From assembly GCA_045561735.1 (NCBI GenBank), contig JBJKXC010000002.1:1-60439 (forward strand): 60,439 bases of DNA. Direction: 5' to 3'. Positions 8,987 to 17,268 of the stretch are shown piece by piece (position 1 is the stretch's first letter; each line of letters starts with the position of its first letter). Origin of the DNA: UBA3537 sp045561735. GTDB lineage: Bacteria; Bacteroidota; Bacteroidia; Flavobacteriales; Flavobacteriaceae. The translations under genes and the position numbers were made by a program. The notes under the pieces were generated by a model, which saw only the letters and a list, made by a program, of their open reading frames with translations, was not told where the DNA came from and searched no databases.

Positions 8987-9749
8987 GCTTGTAAACTACA
9001 GGGATTATTTCACCCTCACTAAGGCAATATTTTGAAATTTCTTGTTTAGAAAGTGTTTTGGTAAAATCTACTTTTTCGACTTTAAATCCACAAGATTCCA
9101 GACGCTTAAAATAATCCAATCCGTATACGCGAACGTGGTCATATTGTCCAAATATTTTTGTACGTTTTTTTGGCTCTGTTATGCTGTTGTCCTCAAAAGT
9201 GGTTTTGCGATTCATATCCAATGGAATTTGAAATATACCCATACCTCCAGTTTTCATTACTCTAAACAATTCCTGCATTGCTTTTAAATCATCGGGAATG
9301 TGTTCCAGAACATGATTACATAAAATAAAATCAAAGCTGTTAGAAGCAAAAGGAAGTTGGCAAATATCTGCTTTTACATCTGCGATTGGAGAATTTAAAT
9401 CTGTAGTTGTATAGTCTAAGTTCCTCATCTTTTTGAACCGCTTGTAAAAAGCCTGTTCAGGGGCGAAATGAAGTACTTTTTTTACATTGGTGAAGAAGTC
9501 GGTATCGGTCTTTAAAAACAACCACAAAAGGCGGTGTCTTTCTAAGGAGTAGGTTGAAGGAGAAAGAGCATTTTGTCGAATTTTTAGATAACCATATGGT
9601 AAAAATTTTCTAAAATTAGATCCATCAATTGGGTCTTTGTATTTTGTTCCAATGAAGTAGACTCTAATAAGGGGTTTGACAATGAAACTCAATCGCGTTA
9701 ATAAAGTCCTGGGGAAGAAGTTTAAGACTAATTTGACGATGGTTTTCAT
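8979..9749 (-). CDS. SAM-dependent class I methyltransferase
   Basis: 256 residues. The SAM-binding core starts around residue 90 with 'VLHFAPEQAFYKRFKK' as motif I. It continues with an acidic strand-end ('TTDLNSPIADVKADI') and the motif 'FILCNHVLEHIPDD', typical of Methyltransf_11-type enzymes. About 75 N-terminal residues precede the fold. The substrate cannot be told from the sequence; the 'HVLEHI' class often methylates small molecules or lipids. The gene converges with apbE (8-base overlap) and lies downstream of the DUF3050 gene on the same strand with a 35-base gap. Confidence 0.85.
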   Translation of the reverse strand: MKTIVKLVLNFFPRTLLTRLSFIVKPLIRVYFIGTKYKDPIDGSNFRKFLPYGYLKIRQNALSPSTYSLERHRLLWLFLKTDTDFFTNVKKVLHFAPEQAFYKRFKKMRNLDYTTTDLNSPIADVKADICQLPFASNSFDFILCNHVLEHIPDDLKAMQELFRVMKTGGMGIFQIPLDMNRKTTFEDNSITEPKKRTKIFGQYDHVRVYGLDYFKRLESCGFKVEKVDFTKTLSKQEISKYCLSEGEIIPVVYKPN

Positions 9750-9784
9750 GTATAAAATTCTTCTTTACCTTAAATTAAAACAGT

Positions 9785-10580
9785 TTAGCGGGTAGCAATT
9801 TCTTTTTTAGTTCTTGAAATGGCGTTACTAATTAAACTCCAAAGGTCAATGCGGTGTCGGAGTGCAGATTTTGCAGTCAAAAGTGTTTCCGTCCATTTTT
9901 TGTTGTCATCGCCACACAAATTCTCAACCATTTTTAAAGATATTGGGCCGTGTTCGTCTCCATCTAGTTCAATGTGTCGATTTAAATAATAAAGCAACTT
10001 GCTGTAACGCCCATCTTCAGGGCTTGTTTTTGATTGCTGAATGATTTTTAAAAACATATCTGGAATCACATCTTCTCGGCCAAAGGTAAACGCAGCCGCG
10101 ATACAATGTACTTTGCCTTCCGCAATAATACCAAAAGTAAAATCTAGAAATGCCTTGATGGTAGGGTGGATCTTAATCATCGTTGCGGGCAGTATCAATT
10201 GAAGCTCCGTTTCGAATCGCATTAGTGAATTTTTTAATTGGTGCTGTATCGGCATGAATCTGATCCATAGAATCAATGTACATTTCAAAGTGGCTTTTTA
10301 CTTCACCGTTCTCATTGACATCACTTTCTTCATCCATGACAATTTCATTGATAAAACGGGCAGCGGTCCCATTTCCTTTTGGGGTCCACGGGATAGTGGT
10401 GCTTGTCAGAGATGACTGAAGTGCTTTCAATAAAGACATGAAATCCCAAACTGCAAAAACGTGATTTTGCATAAATAGTTTCACATCCTCGATGCTGTTT
10501 AATTCGCCATACATCTGGTGTGTATTGATTTGATCTCTTAATGTTTTTAATTCAGTTTCTATATGTTTAATGGAATTCAT
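9785..10580 (-). pseudogene. DUF3050 (haem-oxygenase-like) gene with one +1 frameshift
   Basis: Two overlapping reading frames together make one DUF3050 protein. The first runs from the ATG at 10580 to a stop at 10173 (motifs 'HVFAVWDFMSLLKALQ', 'FINEIVMDEESD'). The second continues from about 10180 to 9785 ('IHPTIKAFLDFTFG', 'AAAFTFGREDVIPDMF', 'YYLNRHIELDGDEHGP'). The join requires skipping one base near 10178-10182, and total length is 3n+1. Repaired, it would be about 264 residues, the normal length. The second frame also has an ATG overlapping the first stop (ATGATTAA), so two separately translated halves are formally possible. DUF3050 proteins have a haem-oxygenase-like helical fold and unknown substrate. 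It is either a sequencing error or a real recent mutation. Confidence 0.75.
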
Positions 10581-10596
10581 AGAATTTCTAGTTTGT

Positions 10597-11418
10597 TTAC
10601 TTTTTGTTATTATTTTTAAATTCATCTTCCTCATTAGTTTCAATTCCAAGGACTTGGTTTATATAATCAAAAGTTGATAATAATTCAGGTTTTCCGTTGA
10701 CCAAAGCAACGTTATGTTCAAAATGGGCACTAGGTAGGCCATCCTTGGTTGTAATGGTCCATCCGTCATTATGATATTTGATGCGGTTTGCTCCCATATT
10801 AATCATTGGCTCGATGGCGACCACCATACCATCAACAAATTTTTTCCCGCGGCCTCTCTTGCCATAATTTGGTATTTCTGGTTCTTCGTGCATGACTCGG
10901 CCAAGACCATGACCGACAAGTTCTCTAACAACGCCATAACCAAAAGATTCGCAATAATTTTGAATTGCAAAGCCTACGTCTCCCACACGGTTATTTTTTT
11001 TGAAGGCTTTGATGCCTTCGTAAAGAGATGCTTTGGTCACTTCCAAGAGTTTTTGAGTTTCGGTTGCAATTTCGCCAACAGCAAAGGTGTAGGCGTGATC
11101 GCCATAAAACTCATTTTTAAGAGCTCCACAGTCGATGGAAATAATATCTCCATTTTCCAGTGGCTTATCATTGGGAATACCGTGAACAACTTGGGTGTTT
11201 GGACTGACACAAAGCGTGTTTGGAAAATCATAAAGTCCTAAAAAACCAGGGATCGCGCCATGGTCTCTAATGAAGGTTTCTGCCAATTGATCCAATTTTA
11301 ATGTGCTGATTCCTGGCTTTACTTCAGCTGCCAGCATACCCAGAGTTTTGGATACAATTAAAGCACTTTCGCGAATGCATTCGATCTCTTCTGAAGACTT
11401 TAAATTAAGCATTTTCAT
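10597..11418 (-). CDS. map: Type I methionine aminopeptidase
   Basis: 273 residues. The enzyme removes the initiator Met from nascent proteins and uses two metal ions. Metal-ligand segments are visible: 'SIDCGALKNEFYGDHAYTF' (the two Asp), 'VGHGLGRVMHEEPEIPN' (His and Glu) and 'FEHNVAL' near the end (Glu). A 15-residue acidic then Asn/Lys-rich tail (from 'ETNEEDEF') extends beyond the usual type I length. The start ATG is at 11416-11418, 9 bases after a -7 promoter box. The DUF3050 gene follows after 16 bases. Confidence 0.95.
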   Translation of the reverse strand: MKMLNLKSSEEIECIRESALIVSKTLGMLAAEVKPGISTLKLDQLAETFIRDHGAIPGFLGLYDFPNTLCVSPNTQVVHGIPNDKPLENGDIISIDCGALKNEFYGDHAYTFAVGEIATETQKLLEVTKASLYEGIKAFKKNNRVGDVGFAIQNYCESFGYGVVRELVGHGLGRVMHEEPEIPNYGKRGRGKKFVDGMVVAIEPMINMGANRIKYHNDGWTITTKDGLPSAHFEHNVALVNGKPELLSTFDYINQVLGIETNEEDEFKNNNKK

Positions 11419-11427
11419 ATTAGACTA

Positions 11428-11435
11428 CAAAGATA
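11428..11435 (-). promoter_or_regulatory. -7 promoter element for map
   Basis: On the reverse strand TATCTTTG matches the Bacteroidetes TAnnTTTG box and ends 9 bases before the map ATG. The predicted 5' leader is only a few bases long. Confidence 0.5.
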
Positions 11436-11473
11436 CTCAAAAGACTTTATTTATGCTTGTAGTTTTCCCGCAT

Positions 11474-12991
11474 TTAAATCATGGATTTTTGGGTCATTGC
11501 CAAGGGTTGTTCAATCCCCATTAATTTAAGGATAGTAGGTGCCAAAGAGCCTAAAACGCCATCATTTATTTTATCCAAACTATGATCAATCAATATAATA
11601 GGAACTGGGTTTGTGGTGTGAGCTGTATGTGGACTTCCATCCGGATTTACCATAGTTTCACAGTTTCCATGATCCGCGATCAGCAGGGTTGTGTAATTGT
11701 GCTTAAGTGCACAATCAACAACATCAGAGACGCAAGCATCAACTGCTTCACAAGCCTTTATAGCGGCTGCCATAACTCCGGTATGTCCAACCATATCACC
11801 GTTTGCAAAATTTAAACAAACAAAATCAATTGTTTCGGATTTTAAAACCGGAATCAGCGCATCTCTTAATTCGAAGGCGCTCATTTCAGGTTGCAAATCG
11901 TAAGTTGCCACTTTTGGAGAATTTTTTAAAATGCGTTGTTCGCCTTTAAATGGTTTTTCTCTGCCTCCAGAAAAGAAGAAAGTGACGTGAGGGTATTTTT
12001 CTGTTTCAGCAATTCGGAGTTGGGTTTTTCCGTGTGCTTCCAAAACTTCGCCAAGGGTCTCGCTGATGTTTTCTTTTTTAAAAACAACCTCAATATTATT
12101 GAAACTTTCATCGTAGTTGGTCATGGTCACATAATGTAACTTGAGTGGAAACATCTCGTATTCCGGAAAATTGTTCTGATTTAAGGCGGCTGTTAATTGA
12201 CGGCCTCTGTCTGTTCTAAAATTAAAAAATAAGACCACATCACCTTCATTAATTTTGGCAATAGGTTCATTATTTTCATCTCTAATAATGATGGGCTTTA
12301 TAAATTCATCCGTTATGCCATTTGCATAAGAATTTTTAATCGAGGCTGTTGCATTGGTTACTTGTTCTCCAATTCCATGAACCAACGCGTCATATGCCAA
12401 TTTAGTGCGTTCCCATCTCTTGTCGCGGTCCATGGCAAAATAACGTCCTGTAACTGAGGCAAGTTTCATATTTGAGTCTTTTAACCTACTTTCAAGGCTT
12501 GAAATAAAGCCTAAGCCTGATTTTGGGTCTACGTCTCTACCGTCTGTAAACGCATGTACAAATCCTTTAGGTATATTATTTTTTTCTAAGGCATCAATTA
12601 GACCGAACAAATGATCGATGTGGGAATGTACCCCACCGTCACTCACAAGGCCAAGGAGGTGAATTGGTTTGTTGTTGGATTTGGCGTAGGCGATTGCAGT
12701 TTCTAATACAGCTTCAGAAGCCAATGTATTGTTTTTAACAGCTAAATTAATTTTGGCCAAATCTTGATAAACAATTCTCCCAGCACCAAGATTCATATGC
12801 CCAACCTCGCTGTTTCCCATTTGGCCCTCTGGAAGCCCAACATTTAAACCATCCGTTCTTAGACTGGCGTGTGCATATTTTGAGTATAAACTGTCAATAT
12901 AGGGCGTTTGGGCCTGGTCAATAGCTGAAACTATAGGATCGGGAGATGTGCCCCATCCGTCCAAAATCATTAATATCACTTTCTTATTCAT
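11474..12991 (-). CDS. gpmI: 2,3-bisphosphoglycerate-independent phosphoglycerate mutase
   Basis: 505 residues from the ATG at 12991; an in-frame TTG three bases upstream is not needed. The enzyme interconverts 3- and 2-phosphoglycerate in glycolysis and uses two Mn2+ ions. Motifs visible: N-terminal metal site 'MILDGWG', phosphoserine site 'MGNSEVGHMN', 'TDGRDVDPKSG', and the C-terminal metal site 'ADHGNCETM' with 'PHTAHTTNPVP'. Length is normal for the alkaline-phosphatase-superfamily iPGM. It is preceded by a clear -7 box. Confidence 0.97.
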   Translation of the reverse strand: MNKKVILMILDGWGTSPDPIVSAIDQAQTPYIDSLYSKYAHASLRTDGLNVGLPEGQMGNSEVGHMNLGAGRIVYQDLAKINLAVKNNTLASEAVLETAIAYAKSNNKPIHLLGLVSDGGVHSHIDHLFGLIDALEKNNIPKGFVHAFTDGRDVDPKSGLGFISSLESRLKDSNMKLASVTGRYFAMDRDKRWERTKLAYDALVHGIGEQVTNATASIKNSYANGITDEFIKPIIIRDENNEPIAKINEGDVVLFFNFRTDRGRQLTAALNQNNFPEYEMFPLKLHYVTMTNYDESFNNIEVVFKKENISETLGEVLEAHGKTQLRIAETEKYPHVTFFFSGGREKPFKGEQRILKNSPKVATYDLQPEMSAFELRDALIPVLKSETIDFVCLNFANGDMVGHTGVMAAAIKACEAVDACVSDVVDCALKHNYTTLLIADHGNCETMVNPDGSPHTAHTTNPVPIILIDHSLDKINDGVLGSLAPTILKLMGIEQPLAMTQKSMI

Positions 12992-13009
12992 CAAATTGTT
13001 GGTCTTTTA

Positions 13010-13017
13010 CAAAGATA
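13010..13017 (-). promoter_or_regulatory. -7 promoter element for gpmI
   Basis: TATCTTTG on the reverse strand, 18 bases before the gpmI ATG, fits the Bacteroidetes TAnnTTTG consensus. Confidence 0.5.
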
Positions 13018-13049
13018 AGAAGATTTCAGTCTTACATGCTGATTTTGTA

Positions 13050-13757
13050 TCACTTAAAGTTACTCAAATCTGTTCCGGAATCAATTTCATAATCCAAGAC
13101 TCCTTGTTTAAAAACACGTGCTTTTAGAGTTCCTTTCAATGTAATTTTATCTCCTGAAATTTCTATAAAACTACCCTCTCTTAAGCCCAAAACACTTTGT
13201 GAATTGTAATGATGAAATTCTTTAATCCTAGTTGCTCTTGTTTCCCCCATATGTTTACTTTCTGGGTGAGGATCTATGTAATGCGGATTGATATTAAATG
13301 GAATGATACCCAAAGCCTCAAAGCTTGGCGGGTATACAATAGGCATGTCATTGGACGTTCCTATGCTTGGTCCGCAAAGATTACTTCCAGCGCTAGTACC
13401 AAGGTAAGGCGTCCCAGAAATTATAACAGATTTTAAAGCCTGCATTAAATTTAGTTTGTATAATTCATTGATTAACACAAAACTATTGCCGCCTCCAACA
13501 AAGATTCCTTTGGCTTCTTTAAGACCTTTTTCAGGGTTTTTAAATTCGTGAAGGCCAATGACTTTTTTTCCAATTTTATCAAATGCTTTTTGTGCAATTT
13601 CCGTGTAAGCTGCCAGCGTTAATCCACTAGGCCTTGCATAAGCAATAAACACAATAGTGCCAGTTGATTTGAAAAATGCCATCAACTCCTCAGATATGTA
13701 ATCTAAATAACCACTACCATGAAGGATCGAAGTGCTTGCAATGAGAAGTTTCTTCAT
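13050..13757 (-). CDS. pepE: Dipeptidase E (peptidase family S51)
   Basis: 235 residues. PepE hydrolyses Asp-X dipeptides in the cytoplasm, using a Ser-His-Glu triad. The nucleophile motif is intact as 'GTSAGSN' with Ser122, preceded by 'FVGGGNSF', the oxyanion region. The His motif 'INPHYIDPHPE' and the Glu-containing 'LREGSFIEI' follow at expected spacing. There is no signal peptide. It stands alone upstream of gpmI on the same strand (58-base gap) and is divergent from the next gene. Confidence 0.92.
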   Translation of the reverse strand: MKKLLIASTSILHGSGYLDYISEELMAFFKSTGTIVFIAYARPSGLTLAAYTEIAQKAFDKIGKKVIGLHEFKNPEKGLKEAKGIFVGGGNSFVLINELYKLNLMQALKSVIISGTPYLGTSAGSNLCGPSIGTSNDMPIVYPPSFEALGIIPFNINPHYIDPHPESKHMGETRATRIKEFHHYNSQSVLGLREGSFIEISGDKITLKGTLKARVFKQGVLDYEIDSGTDLSNFK

Positions 13758-13819
13758 TTAAAAAATATTGTCGTAATATCAATTGTTTTGTAAATTTATA
13801 CAAAATTAATCGAATCTTT

Positions 13820-14614
13820 TTGACTTCATACATACAACAAGTCTTTATTGTTTTTATCTTATTTCTCTCATCACTTAATTTTGCACAGACCCGTGAAATT
13901 TCAGGGAGTATCTCAGCAAGTGGAAGTGTGGAAGGTGTTCACATAATCAATAGAACCTCTTACCATTACGCAACAAGCGATATCAACGGTGTTTTTAAAA
14001 TTCAAGCAAAACTCTCGGACACCCTTTATTTTTCATCTGTTCAATATGAGTCCAAAACAATTAATATTTCTACTGAAATGATTGAAAAAAAATCAGTATC
14101 TGTACAATTAGAAGATTCTGTTACAGCCTTGGATGAGGTTACCATCGGTAAACTTTTAACCGGTGATTTGGGCTCTGACGTTGATAATTCTGATGCCAAA
14201 CGCCCATTGGATTTTTATGACTTTGGACTTCCAGGATATACTGGAGTAAGAAAAACACTCATTGAAAACCGATTAATAGAGGCCACAACAGGTCGCTATA
14301 TTTACTGGGGAATTCCACCCCAGACCAATCTCTGGAAGCTTTTAAATAAAATTACGGGACGTACAAAACGATTAAAACAGAATTACAAAATTGAAAAAGA
14401 CAAAAATATTTTGATCCATATTAAAGAAGTTGTAGGCCCCACGCTTTTCAAATATAAAAATCTCGACAAGGACTTTAGAGCAGAATTTTATTTTTATTGT
14501 GCTGATGATGAAAATTTTCAAATGCGTTGTAAGGATAGAAGTGATGTGGAAATTCTTCAGTTTTTGGAAGAGAAGTTAATTGAGTTCAAGTCAAATATTT
14601 CATCTGAAAATTAA
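13820..14614 (+). CDS. Secreted CarboxypepD_reg-like domain protein
   Basis: 264 residues with a signal peptide (hydrophobic residues 8-22, 'NFAQT' cleavage site). Residues 24-105 form a carboxypeptidase regulatory-like beta sandwich ('SISASGSVEGVHIIN', 'ATSDINGVFKI', 'SVQLEDSVTALDEVTI'), as found at the N-terminus of TonB-dependent receptors. Here it is not followed by a barrel. The C-terminal half is basic and unrecognised. No in-frame ATG lies upstream of the signal sequence, so the start is taken as TTG at 13820. Function unknown; surface or periplasmic. tatA follows after 24 bases. Confidence 0.75.
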   Translation: MTSYIQQVFIVFILFLSSLNFAQTREISGSISASGSVEGVHIINRTSYHYATSDINGVFKIQAKLSDTLYFSSVQYESKTINISTEMIEKKSVSVQLEDSVTALDEVTIGKLLTGDLGSDVDNSDAKRPLDFYDFGLPGYTGVRKTLIENRLIEATTGRYIYWGIPPQTNLWKLLNKITGRTKRLKQNYKIEKDKNILIHIKEVVGPTLFKYKNLDKDFRAEFYFYCADDENFQMRCKDRSDVEILQFLEEKLIEFKSNISSEN

Positions 14615-14626
14615 AATAATACTTTT

Positions 14627-14634
14627 TATATTTG
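14627..14634 (+). promoter_or_regulatory. -7-like element immediately before tatA
   Basis: TATATTTG matches the TAnnTTTG consensus and ends only 4 bases before the tatA ATG. If real, the transcript would be leaderless. It may be coincidental, because tatA could also be transcribed with the preceding gene. Confidence 0.35.
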
Positions 14635-14638
14635 CTCC

Positions 14639-14923
14639 ATGATACAATCGATCCCTATTTTTATCAGCAGTACTGAAATTGTATTTATACTGTTTATTGT
14701 GATAATGATTTTTGGTGCTGATAAAATCCCTGAGATTGCTAAAGGGATGGGTAAAGGCATGCGCAGTCTTAAAAATGCAACTAATGACATCAAAGATGAG
14801 ATTAAACGCAGTGCCGAAAATCAAGAAATTGATACAGATTTCACAAAAGATATTTCTCAGGAGATCAATAAAGCCAAACAGGAGATCAATGACATTGAGG
14901 GCTCTATCCGAAGGGAACTATAA
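14639..14923 (+). CDS. tatA: Twin-arginine translocase subunit TatA/TatE family
   Basis: 94 residues: one N-terminal membrane helix (about 12-30), then the conserved hinge 'FGADKIPEIAKGMGKGMRS' with the FG dipeptide, then an amphipathic helix and an acidic, coiled tail. TatA oligomers form the pore for export of folded proteins. Length and layout are normal for Bacteroidetes TatA. No tatC is present in the window. Confidence 0.93.
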   Translation: MIQSIPIFISSTEIVFILFIVIMIFGADKIPEIAKGMGKGMRSLKNATNDIKDEIKRSAENQEIDTDFTKDISQEINKAKQEINDIEGSIRREL

Positions 14924-14925
14924 TT

Positions 14926-15567
14926 TTATTTTTTGATGCTGACCGTAAGCCCGTCTCGAATGGGTAAAAGCACGGTTTCTAACCTTTCATCGTCTCTTAA
15001 AAGACGGTTGAACTCCCTAATAGCGGTTGTCGAAATATCGGATGCTAATAGCGGTTCAACAACTTTCCCACTCCACAAAACATTGTCAGAAAGTATGACA
15101 CCTCCAGGGTTCAATTTATCAATAATTTGATAGAAATAATTAATGTAGTTTTCTTTATCTGCATCAATGAAAACCAAATCAAATCCAAGGTTTATTGTCG
15201 GAATGACATCTGTTGCATCTCCAGTGTGTTGATGGATTTGTGAACCAAATGGGGATAGGTCAAAATAACGTCTTTGAAAGGTAACCAATTCTTCGTTATG
15301 ATCAATTGTGTGAAGTACACCGTCTTTTTGTAATCCCTCTGCCAAGCAAAGGGCAGAGTATCCGGTGAAGGTTCCCAATTCTAAAATTGTTTTTGGATTA
15401 ATTAATTTTGAAAGTAGACTTAAAACACGTCCTTGGTAATGTCCGCTGAGCATTCTGGGTTGTAAAACTTTCTGGTAAGTTTCTCGAGTCAAAGCTTTGA
15501 GTAGCTCAGGTTCTTTTTCGGAGTGTTGAACAACATAATCGTCTAATTCATCAGAAATAAAGTGCAT
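14926..15567 (-). CDS. O-methyltransferase (caffeoyl-CoA OMT-like)
   Basis: 213 residues. A SAM-dependent, metal-assisted O-methyltransferase of the catechol/caffeoyl-CoA OMT family (Methyltransf_3). Motif I is 'ILELGTFTGYSALCLAEGL'. The metal-binding acidic motif 'LVFIDADKENYINYF' and the downstream 'ILSDNVLWSGKV' are present. Its ATG overlaps the stop of the ACMSD gene by one base, so it is the last gene of the kynurenine operon as transcribed. A hydroxylated aromatic intermediate of that pathway could be its substrate, but this is inference. The family also has many unlinked members in flavobacteria. Confidence 0.88.
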   Translation of the reverse strand: MHFISDELDDYVVQHSEKEPELLKALTRETYQKVLQPRMLSGHYQGRVLSLLSKLINPKTILELGTFTGYSALCLAEGLQKDGVLHTIDHNEELVTFQRRYFDLSPFGSQIHQHTGDATDVIPTINLGFDLVFIDADKENYINYFYQIIDKLNPGGVILSDNVLWSGKVVEPLLASDISTTAIREFNRLLRDDERLETVLLPIRDGLTVSIKK

Positions 15568-16649
15568 TAATTTATTATCTTTTTAGTTAATGCCTCTTTT
15601 TTCTTTTGATCCTTACCAAACAACCAACGCATAACGTTGTCTTCCCATATTTCATCGTATTGTTTTAGATCAATGATGTTTTGTGCTTTGGCAAGATCCA
15701 ATAATTTCCCCGGATAGGAAGACTGTGCCTCACTTTCCATCTCCCCCAATGGGTAAGGGTCATCTAAACCCATGATGATCTGGTTACTGCCTTGTCGTTT
15801 TAGCATTAAATCAAACGAATCGGTATCGTGTACAAGGGTGTCAAAGTAAATATTTGAATGCCCTACTGCTTTTCGCGGATGTGTTTTGCCATGAAATAAA
15901 TCAGGCCTCCCATCAAAGCCTTGAATGCGTCGGCCCAAATTCATTTGCGCCATTTGTCCACCATGGGCAAAACAGGTTCGAATGTTTGGGTAGCGTTCTT
16001 GCATACCGTTGAGCGTGTAAAAATGATAGGCATCTCCACATTGCGCCAACATCCAAATAAGGTGAAAACGCCAGGAGGTATTTTCCAATTTAATCATTTT
16101 ATCGCCATCGTATGGGTGAATTTCAATTGCCAATTTATAGTGGTTGGCCAATTCGAAAATGGCATCGTTTTCACGATCAAAAACACTGCGCCATTGTCCA
16201 ACACTGTCCATAAAGTGGGTGGGTAAACATAAGACATTTAGTTCTAACTCTTCTACACAACGCTCAATTTCCCACAGCGCTCCTTGTATGAATCCAGGGT
16301 GAATTACGAAGCCGCAAGTAAATTTTGAATTGTGGTTTCGTTGAATATTGGCATTAAAATCATTTTGAAAACGCAAGGCTTTTTTCATCATCTCTAGTCG
16401 CAAGCCATTGCCATAGAGTTGAGACAGGTTGAGTACGACTGCGTGATCAATTTTATTTTCATCCATCCATTCTAATTTTTCATTCAGAAAAAAACTGGAA
16501 TGTGTGACCGGTCGGCTCCAGCCTTTTTGAAGCATATGCTTGCGCTCATCATCCACCCAAAAGATCTCCTTTTCCTTCATGAACTGAGGAATCTCTTCCG
16601 GATATGGAAGTAAGTGAGAGTGGCCATTAATGCGAAGTTTCCGTTTCAT
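15567..16649 (-). CDS. 2-amino-3-carboxymuconate-6-semialdehyde decarboxylase (ACMSD)
   Basis: 360 residues, an amidohydrolase-superfamily decarboxylase. It diverts 2-amino-3-carboxymuconate semialdehyde from quinolinate/NAD formation toward 2-aminomuconate semialdehyde. The N-terminal metal motif HxH is seen as 'NGHSHLLP' (His10, His12). Further metal or catalytic segments are 'AIEIHPYDGDKM' (His), 'CFAHGGQMAQM' (His) and 'MGLDDPYPLGEM' (Asp). The 3-hydroxyanthranilate dioxygenase gene lies 9 bases upstream and makes its substrate. This pairing makes ACMSD much more likely than another amidohydrolase. Confidence 0.9.
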   Translation of the reverse strand: MKRKLRINGHSHLLPYPEEIPQFMKEKEIFWVDDERKHMLQKGWSRPVTHSSFFLNEKLEWMDENKIDHAVVLNLSQLYGNGLRLEMMKKALRFQNDFNANIQRNHNSKFTCGFVIHPGFIQGALWEIERCVEELELNVLCLPTHFMDSVGQWRSVFDRENDAIFELANHYKLAIEIHPYDGDKMIKLENTSWRFHLIWMLAQCGDAYHFYTLNGMQERYPNIRTCFAHGGQMAQMNLGRRIQGFDGRPDLFHGKTHPRKAVGHSNIYFDTLVHDTDSFDLMLKRQGSNQIIMGLDDPYPLGEMESEAQSSYPGKLLDLAKAQNIIDLKQYDEIWEDNVMRWLFGKDQKKKEALTKKIIN

Positions 16650-16658
16650 GAGTGCCTA

Positions 16659-17192
16659 TTATTCATTGAAGAATCTATTGTCAACTTCCATAATTTCTCC
16701 TGTCTTAGGGCAGGTTCTCAATGTTTCATTTGAATAAAATCTTTTAAAAACAGGAAGAAAATCTTTTTCGATATTAGTCAATGTAAAATATTCTTCATAA
16801 AGCAACTCATTGGCAGTGTCTGAAAACCACAGCAAACCATCTTTTTGATCATGTTTTCTTTTCCTTTCTATTACCAAGCCAATTGAGCCTTCAGATCTCA
16901 CTGGTGAGTGTGGTATTTTTGCTGGCAAAAGAAACATCTCTCCTGCTTTTATTGGAACCTCAACAAGCTTCCCATTTTGTTGTGTTTTTACAACGATATC
17001 GCCTTCTATTTGATAAAAAAGCTCTTCTGTTTCATTGTAATGATAATCTTTTCTAGCATTTGGACCTGCAACAATCATTACAATATAATCTTCTGATTCG
17101 ACATATAGATTTTTATTACCAACAGGAGGCTTTAATAAATGTCTGTTGTTATCAATCCATTTTTGTAAATTAAAAGGTTTTTTTATTTCCAT
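16659..17192 (-). CDS. 3-hydroxyanthranilate 3,4-dioxygenase
   Basis: 177 residues, a cupin that opens the ring of 3-hydroxyanthranilate. The catalytic iron ligands are present at family positions: His51, Glu57 and His95. The substrate-binding Arg47 and Arg99 are also present. Bacterial members usually carry a second, rubredoxin-like iron site built from two CxxC motifs. Here the first is Ser124-Asp-Thr-Ala127 and the second Cys161-Pro-Lys-Thr164, so only one of four Cys remains and that site must be absent. Active-site residues look functional. It sits between the SDR and ACMSD genes in the operon. Known symbols for this enzyme include haaO, nbaC and kynC. Confidence 0.93.
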   Translation of the reverse strand: MEIKKPFNLQKWIDNNRHLLKPPVGNKNLYVESEDYIVMIVAGPNARKDYHYNETEELFYQIEGDIVVKTQQNGKLVEVPIKAGEMFLLPAKIPHSPVRSEGSIGLVIERKRKHDQKDGLLWFSDTANELLYEEYFTLTNIEKDFLPVFKRFYSNETLRTCPKTGEIMEVDNRFFNE

Positions 17193-17268
17193 ATAATTTG
17201 TAGTGATAATTTTTTAATATCTTTTATTTTTTATTCTTCTACAAGTTAAGAATTTTTAAAACATATAA

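Noticed and set aside
10771..11241. 156-residue open frame antisense to map
   Set aside because: Shadow of the conserved map gene; no family character.
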